This document shows positions 24,752 through 32,985 of a stretch of 64,000 bases of DNA, one piece after another. Below the pieces are notes generated by a model, which worked only from the letters and a program-made list of their open reading frames with translations, did no database searches and was not told the origin of the DNA. Each line of letters starts with the position of its first letter. The first letter of the stretch is position 1. This DNA comes from Amycolatopsis sp. (GTDB lineage: Bacteria > Actinomycetota > Actinomycetes > Mycobacteriales > Pseudonocardiaceae): positions 41,262-105,261 of the forward strand of contig NZ_JAODNM010000033.1 of NCBI RefSeq assembly GCF_025464955.1, in the 5' to 3' direction. The position numbers and the translations under genes were made by a program.

Positions 24752-25792
24752 ATGACCTACCGCGAACCAGCACGAACAGCGGCCCGCCGCACGCGGTCGC
24801 TGTCGTCCTCGTCCTCCGCGCCCGTGCCGGCGCTGGGCATCACCATCTATGGCTGCGGTCCGGACGAGGCCGTGTTGTTTCGAGAGATGGCACCTCGCTT
24901 CGGTGTTGTGCCCACTATCACCGAGGCAGCGGCAACTGAAGCCACCACTGAACTGGCATGGGGAAATCGATGCATCAGCGTGGGCCATAAAACTCGTCTC
25001 ACCGACTCCACCCTTCTTGCACTGAGCCGGGTCGGCGTAAGGTATATCTCGACACGAAGCATCGGCTACAACCATCTCGACGTAAAATACGCCGAGAGTG
25101 CAGGCATCTGCGTTGAAAATGTCGCCTATTCGCCCGACAGCGTGGCCGACTACACGCTGATGCTGATACTGATGGCGGTCCGAAACGCAAAATCCATCAT
25201 CCGCCGCGCGGACGTTCATGACTACAGACTGAGTGATACACGCGGGAAAGAACTACGCGACCTGACCATCGGGGTCGTCGGAACAGGACGCATCGGCGCC
25301 GCGGTCATGGACAGGCTGCGAGGTTTTGACTGCCGAGTATTGGCCTACGATAATCACCCCTTGGCCGCTGCCGACTACGTTCCTCTCGATGATTTATTGC
25401 AGCGGAGCGACATTGTAACGCTCCATACACCACTGAACGCGGACACGCACCATCTACTGGATCGTCACCGTATCGAGAAGATGAAGCATGGCGCGTTTAT
25501 TATCAACACCGGGCGCGGTCCGCTCCTTGACACTGAGGCTCTTATTCCAGCGCTGGAAAGCGGTAGGCTGGGCGGTGCGGCGCTGGATGTTCTCGAAGGC
25601 GAGGAAGGCATATTCTACGTCGACCGCAGGGAGAAACCCATCGAAAGCAAGCAGTTGCTGCGGCTGCAAGAACTGCCGAATGTGCTGATCAGTCCACACA
25701 TCGCCTACTACACGGACCATGCGCTGAGCGACACTGTCGAAAACTCCATCATCAACTGCCTCACCTTTGAAAGCAGAAATCACCATGGATAG
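24752..25792 (+). CDS. vanH: VanH, D-lactate-forming alpha-keto acid dehydrogenase
   Basis: The 346-residue product belongs to the D-2-hydroxyacid dehydrogenases: ITIYGCGPDEAVLFREM start of the fold at about residue 29, NAD motif GVVGTGRIGAAVMDRL, catalytic Arg in NTGRGPLLDTEAL, and catalytic His in SPHIAYYTDHA. It reduces pyruvate to D-lactate for the VanA ligase. A 28-residue Ser/Arg-rich leader shared in part with VanY precedes the fold. ATG 24752 has GGAGG only one base away, too close for normal use, so the transcript may be leaderless or start internally. It overlaps vanA by eight bases. Base composition is visibly less GC-rich than the flanking genes. Confidence 0.96.
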   Translation: MTYREPARTAARRTRSLSSSSSAPVPALGITIYGCGPDEAVLFREMAPRFGVVPTITEAAATEATTELAWGNRCISVGHKTRLTDSTLLALSRVGVRYISTRSIGYNHLDVKYAESAGICVENVAYSPDSVADYTLMLILMAVRNAKSIIRRADVHDYRLSDTRGKELRDLTIGVVGTGRIGAAVMDRLRGFDCRVLAYDNHPLAAADYVPLDDLLQRSDIVTLHTPLNADTHHLLDRHRIEKMKHGAFIINTGRGPLLDTEALIPALESGRLGGAALDVLEGEEGIFYVDRREKPIESKQLLRLQELPNVLISPHIAYYTDHALSDTVENSIINCLTFESRNHHG

Positions 25793-26825
25793 GTTGAAGG
25801 TCGGAATCATTTTCGGGGGTTGCTCCGAAGAGCATCCCATCTCCGTCAAATCTGCGCAAGAGGTCGCAAAAAACCTCGATACCGAAAAGTATGAGCCGTT
25901 CTATATCGGGATCACGAAGAGCGGCGCTTGGAAGCTCTGCGACGGCCCTGGTGAAAATTGGGAAAAGGGCAACTGTCGTCCGGCCGTGCTGTCGCCGGAC
26001 AGAGACGCACACGGACTTCTTGTTCTGCAGCAGGGAAAATGCGAAACGATCAGCCTGGACCTCGTGTTTCCCGTTCTGCACGGCAAACTCGGCGAGGATG
26101 GTGCGATGCAAGGTTTGCTGGAACTCTCCGGCATCCCCTACATAGGCTGCGACATCCAAAGTTCCGCTCTGTGCATGGACAAATCCCTTGCTTACACCGT
26201 CATCAAAAGCGCGGGAATCGCTACGCCGAACTTCTGGACCGTCACGGCGAAAGAGAATATTGATCCCGACAGCCTCACCTACCCCGTCTTTGTCAAACCG
26301 GCCCGTTCGGGGTCGTCTTTCGGCGTCAGCAAGGTATCCCAGAAGGAAGAACTGCCGGGCGCAGTGGAAACCGCGAGGCGCTACGACTCGAAGGTGCTGA
26401 TCGAGGAGGCTGTCGTCGGCAGCGAGGTCGGCTGCGCCATCCTGGGGAACGATCTGGAGCTGATCGCCGGCGAGGTGGATCGCATTGCCCTGTCCAGTGG
26501 ATTTTTCAGAATCCACCAGGAGAGTGCGCCTGAAAGCGGTTCCGAAAACTCGACACCAGTCGTTCCCGCGGACATTTCAGCCGAGTCACGCTCGCTCGTT
26601 CAGGAGACAGCAAAGGTCATCTATCGCGCACTGGGGTGCAGTGGACTGGCACGGGTGGACATGTTCTTGAAGCCAGACGGAACAGTAGTCCTCAACGAGG
26701 TCAACACTTTGCCTGGTATGACCTCTTACAGCCGCTATCCGAGGATGATGGCGGCCGCCGGATTGCCGCTCGCCGAAGTGATCGACCGGCTGGTATCGTT
26801 GGGCTTGACCGGAAAAATACGATGA
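25785..26825 (+). CDS. vanA: VanA-type D-alanine:D-lactate ligase
   Basis: The start ATG 25785 gives MDRLKVGIIFGGCSEEHPISVKSAQE, nearly the start of enterococcal VanA; the 346-residue length also fits. Further family motifs are SGIPYIGCDIQSSALCMDKSL, the ATP-grasp stretch YPVFVKPARSGSSFGV, GCSGLARVDMFL and VVLNEVNTLPGMTSYSRYP. The enzyme joins D-Ala to D-lactate in the cytoplasm so that precursors end in D-Ala-D-Lac, which glycopeptides bind poorly. It overlaps vanH by 8 bases and vanX by 4, so translation is coupled. Codon use includes many A/T third bases, unlike most neighbours. Confidence 0.97.
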   Translation: MDRLKVGIIFGGCSEEHPISVKSAQEVAKNLDTEKYEPFYIGITKSGAWKLCDGPGENWEKGNCRPAVLSPDRDAHGLLVLQQGKCETISLDLVFPVLHGKLGEDGAMQGLLELSGIPYIGCDIQSSALCMDKSLAYTVIKSAGIATPNFWTVTAKENIDPDSLTYPVFVKPARSGSSFGVSKVSQKEELPGAVETARRYDSKVLIEEAVVGSEVGCAILGNDLELIAGEVDRIALSSGFFRIHQESAPESGSENSTPVVPADISAESRSLVQETAKVIYRALGCSGLARVDMFLKPDGTVVLNEVNTLPGMTSYSRYPRMMAAAGLPLAEVIDRLVSLGLTGKIR

Positions 26826-27430
26826 AAGGTGACTTCGTCTTCGTGGACGAGTTCGTCGCCGGAATACGCTGGGATGCCAAGTACGCCACCTGGGACAACT
26901 TTGTCGGCAAACCGGTGGACGGCTACCTGGCAAATCGAATCGTCGGCACGAAGGCTTTGTGCGCCGCCCTGGAAAGAGCGCAAGGAATGGCCGAATCCCT
27001 TGGCTTTGGCTTGTTTCTCTGGGATGGTTATCGCCCACAACGCGGCGTGGACTGTTTTCTGCGCTGGTCACAACAGCCGGAGGATGGCCGGACCAAGCTA
27101 CGCCACTATCCGAATATCGACCGAGCCGAGATGTTCGAAAACGGGTATGTGGCCACCAAGTCGGGCCACAGCCGGGGCAGCACCGTCGACTTGACGCTCT
27201 ATCACCTGGCTACCGGCGAACTTGCCGCCATGGGCGGCGACCATGATCTGATGGATTCACTCTCACATCATGGAGCAGCGGAGGTCACGCCGGCCGAAGC
27301 GAGAAACCGCCAGTACCTCTGTTCCGTCATGGAGGCCTCCGGTTTTGCCCGGTACGACTTCGAGTGGTGGCACTACACGCTGAAAAATGAACCTCATCCG
27401 GACACCTATTTTGATTTTCCCATCACCTAG
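26822..27430 (+). CDS. vanX: VanX D-Ala-D-Ala dipeptidase
   Basis: The 202-residue product matches VanX in length and motifs: VRWDAKYATWDNFVGKPVDGY-like start (here IRWDAKYATWDNF), LFLWDGYRPQRGVDCF with R71, SGHSRGSTVDLTL with zinc ligands H116 and D123, and FEWWHY with catalytic E181 and zinc ligand H184. These residue numbers equal those of enterococcal VanX. It destroys D-Ala-D-Ala so that only D-Ala-D-Lac enters precursors. Its ATG overlaps the vanA TGA (ATGA). Confidence 0.97.
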   Translation: MKGDFVFVDEFVAGIRWDAKYATWDNFVGKPVDGYLANRIVGTKALCAALERAQGMAESLGFGLFLWDGYRPQRGVDCFLRWSQQPEDGRTKLRHYPNIDRAEMFENGYVATKSGHSRGSTVDLTLYHLATGELAAMGGDHDLMDSLSHHGAAEVTPAEARNRQYLCSVMEASGFARYDFEWWHYTLKNEPHPDTYFDFPIT

Positions 27431-27520
27431 CGTGATACACGTAAGGAAGAGAATGTCGCCGCAGAAATCCATTTTGTCCGGTGTCTTCGGTGCTCGGCAC
27501 GAGCCAGTTGCAGCGCAGGC

Positions 27521-28636
27521 GTGACAACACCGCGCGTCGTCGTCGCCGGCGGCCATTCGGCCGGGCACATCGAGCCCACGATGAACTTCGCCGACGCGCT
27601 GCGTCGGCTGGAGCCCACGGCCGAGATCACCGCGCTCGGCACCCTCCGAGGCCTGGACACGACGCTCATCCCGGCCCGCGGCTACCCGCTCGAGCTCATC
27701 CCGCCGGTGTCGCTGCCGCGCCTACTGAACCGGGCACTGCTGCAAACGCCGGGTAGGCTGCGCGACTCGGTGCGGGCGGCCGAGGCGATACTCGACCGCG
27801 TGCGGGCCGAGGTCGTGGTGGGCTTCGGCGGCTACGTAGCCATGACGGCGTATCTCGCCGCCCGCCGGCGGGGCCTGCCGATCGTCGTCCACGAGGCGAA
27901 CGCCCGGCCCGGAGTGGCCAACCGGCTGGCAGCCCGGATGACGACGCACGTGTTCACCCCCGCGCCGAGTGTCCGACTGGCTCACGCGACCGCCATCGGG
28001 ATCCCGCTGCGTCCGGCGATCACCGGGCTCGACCGGCCCGCGCTGCGCGACGCCGCCCGGCAGCGGTTCGGCCTGCGACCCGACGGGCCGGTGCTGATGG
28101 TCACCGGCGGTTCGCAGGGCGCCCTGACGATCAACGCCGCGGTGTCCGGCGCGGCCGCGGCGCTCCGGGCAGCCGGTGTGCAGGTCCTGCACATCACCGG
28201 GCCGCAGCACGTGGTCGAGGTGCCGGAGGGCGACCCCGCGGATCCGCCCTACGTCGTCCTCCCCTACGTCGACGAGATGCAGTACGCCTACGCCGCGGCC
28301 GACTTCGGGATCTGCCGCTCGGGGGCGATGACGTGCGCCGAACTGGCCGCTGTCGGCCTGCCGGCCGCGTACGTCCCGCTGCCACTGCGCGGCGGTGAGC
28401 AGCGGCTGAACGCCGAGCCGGTCGTCGCGGCCGGCGGGGCACTGCTCGTCGACAACGCCGACCTCGACCCGACCTGGATCGAGACCACCCTGATCCCGGT
28501 GCTCACCGATCCCGAGCGGATCGCGGCGATGTCGGCCCACGCGTCGGCGGCCGGCGCACCTGACGCGGACGTCGTCCTGGCCCGGCACGTGCTCACCGCG
28601 GTCGCCGAGCGACGTAGGTATCCTGCAAGTCGGTGA
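27521..28636 (+). CDS. MurG-like UDP-GlcNAc transferase (second, resistance-linked copy)
   Basis: The GTG at 27521 gives MTTPRVVVAGGHSAGHIEPTMNFADAL, the donor-lipid loop of MurG (usual GGTGGH/GGTAGHIxP) with an extra Ser. Further MurG motifs are VVGFGGYVAMTAYLAA, VVHEANARPGVANRLAA, VTGGSQGALTINAAV, LPYVDEMQYAYAAADFGICRSGAMTCAELAAVGLPAAYVPLP and GGEQRLNAEPVVAAGGA. Normal MurG sits in the division cluster and converts lipid I to lipid II; this copy lies 90 bases after vanX with no division genes nearby. It may process D-Lac precursors or be glycopeptide-insensitive. Composition is high-GC again, unlike vanHAX. Confidence 0.85.
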   Translation: MTTPRVVVAGGHSAGHIEPTMNFADALRRLEPTAEITALGTLRGLDTTLIPARGYPLELIPPVSLPRLLNRALLQTPGRLRDSVRAAEAILDRVRAEVVVGFGGYVAMTAYLAARRRGLPIVVHEANARPGVANRLAARMTTHVFTPAPSVRLAHATAIGIPLRPAITGLDRPALRDAARQRFGLRPDGPVLMVTGGSQGALTINAAVSGAAAALRAAGVQVLHITGPQHVVEVPEGDPADPPYVVLPYVDEMQYAYAAADFGICRSGAMTCAELAAVGLPAAYVPLPLRGGEQRLNAEPVVAAGGALLVDNADLDPTWIETTLIPVLTDPERIAAMSAHASAAGAPDADVVLARHVLTAVAERRRYPASR

Positions 28637-28687
28637 TTCGGCCAGTGTGGGAAAATCGTGAACCATGACGAAGCTGCCTAGGTTCTG

Positions 28688-29296
28688 ATGGTGGGCGAGC
28701 AGGCCGCGAGGTCGATCGACGCCACCCACCTTCCCGAAAACCTGGTGGCACTCATCGATTCTCTCGGCCCCGGTCAGAATCTGCTGATAACCCGGGACGG
28801 TCAGTCGATCGCGTCGATATCCAGCACGGTTGAGACCGGAATCGGCGATCCCGCCGGCGGCGGCCGTGGCGCCGCCGGGAACGTGACCGTGGTGGCCACC
28901 GCAATGGAGCTGTCGGCATCGGCTCGGGCGTCGTTGTCCGCGCAGCTCGGCCCCGACTACGTAGTACTGGACATGAACTCGGCCCCCGAGAGCGTCGACG
29001 TGCTGCTGATGCCGCCGACCAGCCCGCAGTTGATCGGGCACTTGCGATCGAGGTTCCCGAAGGCCCGGATAGTCATCGCGGAAATCGAGGATCGAGAACT
29101 CGGTGTCAGCTACCAGGGCCCCGTCCGCCGGCTACTCGACGCCGGCGCCGACACCTACTTTCCGCCCAGCACAATCCCCCGCCTCGCCGAGCAATTGGAC
29201 CGCACGATGATTCATCTTGCTCAGCTCACCGCCGACGCCTCACCACCACGGACAATCGAATCGCCGCAAGACCGCAATGTCCTTGAAAGCGAATAA
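28688..29296 (+). CDS. Unknown protein: Phd-like N-terminus plus receiver-like domain
   Basis: The 202-residue product starts at ATG 28688 (or GTG 28691). Residues about 8-45 (IDATHLPENLVALIDSLGPGQNLLITRDGQSIASISS) resemble the Phd/YefM antitoxin fold in which a prevent-host-death protein binds DNA. Residues about 65-180 alternate beta strands and helices (VTVVATAMELS, YVVLDMNSAPESVDVLLMPPTS, ARIVIAEIEDRE, LLDAGADTYFP) like a receiver domain ending in the phrase LLDAGADTYF common in response regulators. A normal phospho-Asp and switch Lys are not clear, so it is at best a pseudo-receiver. It lies 51 bases after murG and may belong to the van operon. I do not know a characterised relative. Confidence 0.6.
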   Translation: MVGEQAARSIDATHLPENLVALIDSLGPGQNLLITRDGQSIASISSTVETGIGDPAGGGRGAAGNVTVVATAMELSASARASLSAQLGPDYVVLDMNSAPESVDVLLMPPTSPQLIGHLRSRFPKARIVIAEIEDRELGVSYQGPVRRLLDAGADTYFPPSTIPRLAEQLDRTMIHLAQLTADASPPRTIESPQDRNVLESE

Positions 29297-29446
29297 CCCG
29301 CTCGCAATTCGGTGAAGGTGGTCGACGCCGGTCGTGTACTGGCGATCTTCGCCCTTCGGTGACACGATTCTCGGCGATGAAGCCCGAATCCGATCCAGCA
29401 AGCGCCACCAGGCTGAACACGCATCTGGGTCGTCTCCGCCGCGCAG

Positions 29447-29517
29447 GACTCGCGAGTGTTCCAGCGCGTTCTAAGCGGTTAGAACCTGGTTAGAACCGGC
29501 CGCAACACTCACGAGTC
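29447..29517. repeat. Palindromic repeat of the ACTCGTGAGTGTTCC family
   Basis: GACTCGCGAGTGTT at the left and AACACTCACGAGTC at the right flank an inner TTCTAA/TTAGAA palindrome. It is the longest copy of a family also at 46495-46542 and 53298-53345, with a half copy at 30593-30610, and lies just after the Endo H stop, where it may serve as terminator. Confidence 0.75.
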
Positions 29518-29518
29518 T

Positions 29519-30424
29519 TTAGGGTATGTACACGGCGTCCTTGCCGTACAGCGCTTTGGTGAAGCTGGAGATGTAGGTGTGCGAGTCGGCAGCGCCGAGG
29601 TTGTACGTCAGGAACACGCCGTAGCCCTCACTCACGGTTCGCTGGGCGAGGCTGGCGGTGGTGCTGGTGGACGTCGCGCCGATCTGCACTGCCGCCGGCG
29701 ACAGCCCGGACTTCGGGAGCGCGATACTCGGCACGCCCCAGGTGCCGTAGTAAGGGTTCCAGGCGTAGTTGAACTTCGACGTGATGTCGACGCCTCCGTA
29801 GGACAACCTCGATGCCGCCGGGCCGATGTTGTACAGCGAGATGAGTTTGGTCGGCATCGCCGCCCGCAGTGCTGACACGAGGTAGACGAACGAACTGGAG
29901 TTGGGCTGGCCGGTGGCGTTGTTGCCGTAGTCGGCGTATTCGTCGTCGAAGTCGATACCGTCGAGCCCGTACTTGGTCACGGCGTCGGACAGTTGCTTCG
30001 CGAAGGCCTCGGCCGCCGACTTGGACGGGAAGTTGGCGAACCCGGCGCCCTGGTGATTGCCCAGCACCGACAACATGACCTTGATGCCTTTGGCCTGTAG
30101 CGGGCGGACCTGGGTACTCACGTTGTCTAGCACGCCCTGCACGTTCGGGTTGAAGCTCAGGTATGCCGCCTTCTTGGCGGTGTCGTAGTTGATGTTGGCG
30201 GCGAAGATGACACCGATGTCAAAGACGTTGCCGCCGCCTTGGGCCAGCGTGTACTTGCCCACGTTGACCATGCTGTCGTTGTTCACCTCGATGTAGGCCA
30301 CGGAAATCGGCCCGGTCTTCGCGAGCCGCGGCGCGGGCGTGCTCGCCGCCCCCGTGCCCGCCGTCAGGCCCGCCATGAGCGTGGCGGCCGCCAGCAGTGC
30401 AGTGACCCGGCCAAATTTGACCAC
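29519..30424 (-). CDS. Endo-beta-N-acetylglucosaminidase H-type (GH18)
   Basis: The 301-residue product has a signal peptide (VVKFGRVTALLAAATLM... GTGAAST) and then reads like Streptomyces Endo H: SVAYIEVNNDSMVNVGKYTLAQ, FDIGVIFAANINYD, VMLSVLGNHQGAGFANFPS, YGLDGIDFDDEYADYGNN and NPYYGTWGVPSIALP. The GH18 catalytic motif DxxDxDxE is present as DGIDFDDE, with the final Glu as acid/base. Endo H (EC 3.2.1.96) cuts between the two core GlcNAc units of high-mannose N-glycans, releasing glycans from fungal or plant glycoproteins. The gene stands alone; a repeat-type hairpin follows it. Confidence 0.93.
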   Translation of the reverse strand: MVKFGRVTALLAAATLMAGLTAGTGAASTPAPRLAKTGPISVAYIEVNNDSMVNVGKYTLAQGGGNVFDIGVIFAANINYDTAKKAAYLSFNPNVQGVLDNVSTQVRPLQAKGIKVMLSVLGNHQGAGFANFPSKSAAEAFAKQLSDAVTKYGLDGIDFDDEYADYGNNATGQPNSSSFVYLVSALRAAMPTKLISLYNIGPAASRLSYGGVDITSKFNYAWNPYYGTWGVPSIALPKSGLSPAAVQIGATSTSTTASLAQRTVSEGYGVFLTYNLGAADSHTYISSFTKALYGKDAVYIP

Positions 30425-31001
30425 CGTTGATCAACTCCCGTCGAGTGGGTACTCACGAACTCGAGCAGAGAACGGACGCGGATCGCGCCTGAAGACACTT
30501 TGACTATGTATGTGCTTTTCCCTCGCCCTGTCAAGGTTTGTGATCAAGTAACGCGCTCGGTACCTCGGTTGGCCTACGCAGAACGTCTTGTCCCGAACAC
30601 TCACGAGTCCGAGCGCCGGCGAGCGAAGCGCTTCGCTGACGCTGGCCTCCAGTTGTCCGAACAACTGGTCCTTCACGGCGTCGAGCAACTGGCCCTTGCC
30701 GGAGAACCGGCGAGATCGCTCCCACCGACGTTCCCGCCTGCGGGAGCTGTGCACCACTGCCATCTGGATGGACGGGGGCCGGATACGCATGGCCGGCTCG
30801 CTGAGCGAGGTCCTCGCGGCTTATAGGAATTCTCTATAGCACCTGCTGACATTTCGTCTTTGCCATTGGCGACTTTCCGGACGTACGGTGAAATAGCTCG
30901 ACGAGGTGCGCACCGCGATTTCTCCGAAAGATTCGCGCTCTACGCACATAAATCATTCTTCTCCTCGAGCGGACGAACACGTAATCGAAAGGACCGGTGG
31001 C
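30425..31001. other. Intergenic region with an ABC-ATPase remnant
   Basis: This 577-base gap carries the Endo H promoter at its left, a half copy of the ACTCGTGAG repeat (30593-30610), the ABC remnant at 30735-30839, and the SDR promoter and GAAAGGA ribosome site (30987-30993) at its right. No intact gene is seen. Confidence 0.5.
30735..30839 (+). pseudogene. C-terminal remnant of an ABC transporter ATPase
   Basis: The frame ends RLRELCTTAIWMDGGRIRMAG then SLSEVLAAYRNSL and stop. This is the characteristic tail of polysaccharide/teichoic-acid export ATPases (C-x-R/T-AIWL-x-x-GRI-x-x-x-G-x-x-x-EV-x-x-Y). The Walker, signature and H-loop regions are absent upstream, so only the last 35 or so residues survive. 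Confidence 0.6.
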
Positions 31002-31778
31002 ATGACCACGATCGAAAACGGATCGGGAACGCGCGAACTCAAGGGAAAGCGGGCCCTGGTCACAGGTGGTTCTCGCGGAATCGGAGCGGCCATCGTGCGC
31101 CAGCTCCTGGACGCGGGTGCCGAGGTGCTCACCACCGCCAGGTCGGCAACGAGCACGGTGCCGGAGGGAGCCACCTTCGTGGCGGCCGACGTGCAGACAC
31201 GGGCCGGAGCGGAGGCACTCGCCGCGGCCGCGCAGGAATCGCTCGGCGGGGTGGACATCCTGATCCACAACGCGGGTGGGGCGCAGCCGTACAAGGACAG
31301 CTCGGCCATCACCGATGAGGAATGGCAGAACGCACTGGACCTGAACTACCTGGCGTCGGTGCGGCTGGACTCGCTGCTGACAGCGGGGATGCGGGAACGG
31401 CGTTCGGGGGCAATCGTGCACATCTCCTCGGCCGCGGTCCTCACCCCGATGGGACAGTTCCTGCACTACACAGCGGCGAAGGCTGCGCTGGAGAACTACA
31501 GCCAGGGACTGGCCTTGGAGCAGGCCCCGTTCGGAATCCGGGTCAACATCGTGTCTCCTGGCCGAACAGCCACCCCCGGCGGCGAAGCAACGCGGGAGCA
31601 GTGGGCCGGTCTGGACGCGACGCCGGGCCAGACCAACGCCAACGACACCCCGCCGCTGGGGCGCGATGGTCAGCCCGACGACATCGCCAACGCGGTGCTG
31701 TTCCTGGTGTCCGACCGGGCGAGTTGGCTGACCGCGAGCAACCTCTTCGTGGACGGCGGCGAATTCCCCCGGGGCTGA
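31002..31778 (+). CDS. SDR family oxidoreductase
   Basis: ATG 31002 follows GAAAGGA and gives a 258-residue classical SDR: cofactor motif ALVTGGSRGIGAAIV (TGxxxGxG), ILIHNAGG (NAG), VHISSAAV with catalytic Ser, HYTAAKAAL with catalytic Tyr/Lys, and a complete C-terminus FVDGGEFPRG. The Arg after the first glycine motif and TTARSATS suggest NADP(H). The substrate is unknown. It converges with a LysR gene whose stop is 28 bases away. Confidence 0.92.
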   Translation: MTTIENGSGTRELKGKRALVTGGSRGIGAAIVRQLLDAGAEVLTTARSATSTVPEGATFVAADVQTRAGAEALAAAAQESLGGVDILIHNAGGAQPYKDSSAITDEEWQNALDLNYLASVRLDSLLTAGMRERRSGAIVHISSAAVLTPMGQFLHYTAAKAALENYSQGLALEQAPFGIRVNIVSPGRTATPGGEATREQWAGLDATPGQTNANDTPPLGRDGQPDDIANAVLFLVSDRASWLTASNLFVDGGEFPRG

Positions 31779-31805
31779 CGCCGACGCCCGCTTTCTTCTC
31801 GGCCG

Positions 31806-32702
31806 TCAGGAGACCGGCGAGAAGGAGGCGGGCTCGCTCCAGGTCTCTTGACGCAGGAGTTCGAGCAGAGCTGTCTCCGCCGGGCCCGGGCCTTGCCGGA
31901 CCACGGCGATGACGGGCTGGGACACGACCGGGAACACCGGGCGAACGAGGTGCTCGTGACCGTCCGGCACCACCGAGGCCGGGACAAGCGTCACCCCCAG
32001 CCCTTGGGCGGCCCAGCGCACGGCCGTCGCCGTCTGGGACGCGCGGGCGGCCGTGGTCGGGGTCAGATCGTTGTCCCGCAGCACGTTCAGCAGCACGCCG
32101 TCGAGCGCGCTGTCGCGGTCGAACCTCACCCACGGCTCCCCTTCCAGCTCGCGCAGATCGACCCGGTCCGCGGCGAGCTGCGGGTGCCCTGGGCCCAGCA
32201 CCACGACGAACTCCTCGTCGCCGAGGTGGTGGGCGTCGGCGGGACTCTGGTCGCACGCCGCCATCAGGGCGAGGTCCAGCACGCCCCGGCGACACAGCTG
32301 ATCCAGCTCGGCGGAGCTCGGCTCCTCGAAGACGGTGACCTCCAGCCGCGGGAATCGGCTACGCAGTGCGCCCAGCGCACCCGGCAGCTGCCGCGTGCCG
32401 AAGCCCATCTGCACCGCGACCACCAGCTCGCCGACCAACTCGTCTGCACCGGCCCGCGCCGTCGCCCTCGCCCGCCGCGACGCGCTCACTGCGACCTGCG
32501 CCTCCCGCAGGAACGCGCGGCCGACCACGGTGGGCACCAGCCCGGTCGGCGTGCGGGCGAACAGTTTCACACCAAGTTCCCGCTCCAGGCCGCGAATCTG
32601 TTGGGACACCGACGGTTGAGCGACGTGCAGCAGCTCCGCCGCCGCTGTCACCGAGCCCTGCTCAGCAACGGCCAGGGCGTACTCGTACTGACGAAGGCTC
32701 AT
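31806..32702 (-). CDS. LysR family transcriptional regulator
   Basis: The 298-residue product has the LysR helix-turn-helix at the N-terminus (YALAVAEQGSVTAAAELLHVAQPSVSQQIRGLERELGVKLF) and a two-lobed effector domain starting about residue 90 (VVAVQMGFGTRQLPGAL). It converges with the SDR gene. Its own promoter region faces a 283-base gap with TTGTAA direct repeats (32737-32751) and two TGTACA words (near 32796-32813) that may be binding sites. Its target is not clear from position. Confidence 0.9.
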   Translation of the reverse strand: MSLRQYEYALAVAEQGSVTAAAELLHVAQPSVSQQIRGLERELGVKLFARTPTGLVPTVVGRAFLREAQVAVSASRRARATARAGADELVGELVVAVQMGFGTRQLPGALGALRSRFPRLEVTVFEEPSSAELDQLCRRGVLDLALMAACDQSPADAHHLGDEEFVVVLGPGHPQLAADRVDLRELEGEPWVRFDRDSALDGVLLNVLRDNDLTPTTAARASQTATAVRWAAQGLGVTLVPASVVPDGHEHLVRPVFPVVSQPVIAVVRQGPGPAETALLELLRQETWSEPASFSPVS

Positions 32703-32985
32703 CGGCTCCCCTCCTTGCGGTTGCGCGGTCTCCCCCGTTGTAACGTTGTAATACTACGTGGGTCAGCCGAGCACCGGCTGAGCGTGAGCCACAGCGTGTA
32801 CAGCCGGATGTACAGGTGACACGTAAGTGGCTCGGACGCACGGTGCGATCGGATAGCGCTACTGGCCGATCGACCAAAGTTGCGCCGAACTCCTGTCCAT
32901 TTCCCGAGGTTGCCTTCGCGACTTTCGTCGCCAGCGGACAGCACAACGGTGGAGACCACGACTGCAGGTGGAACGGGATCAGCGT

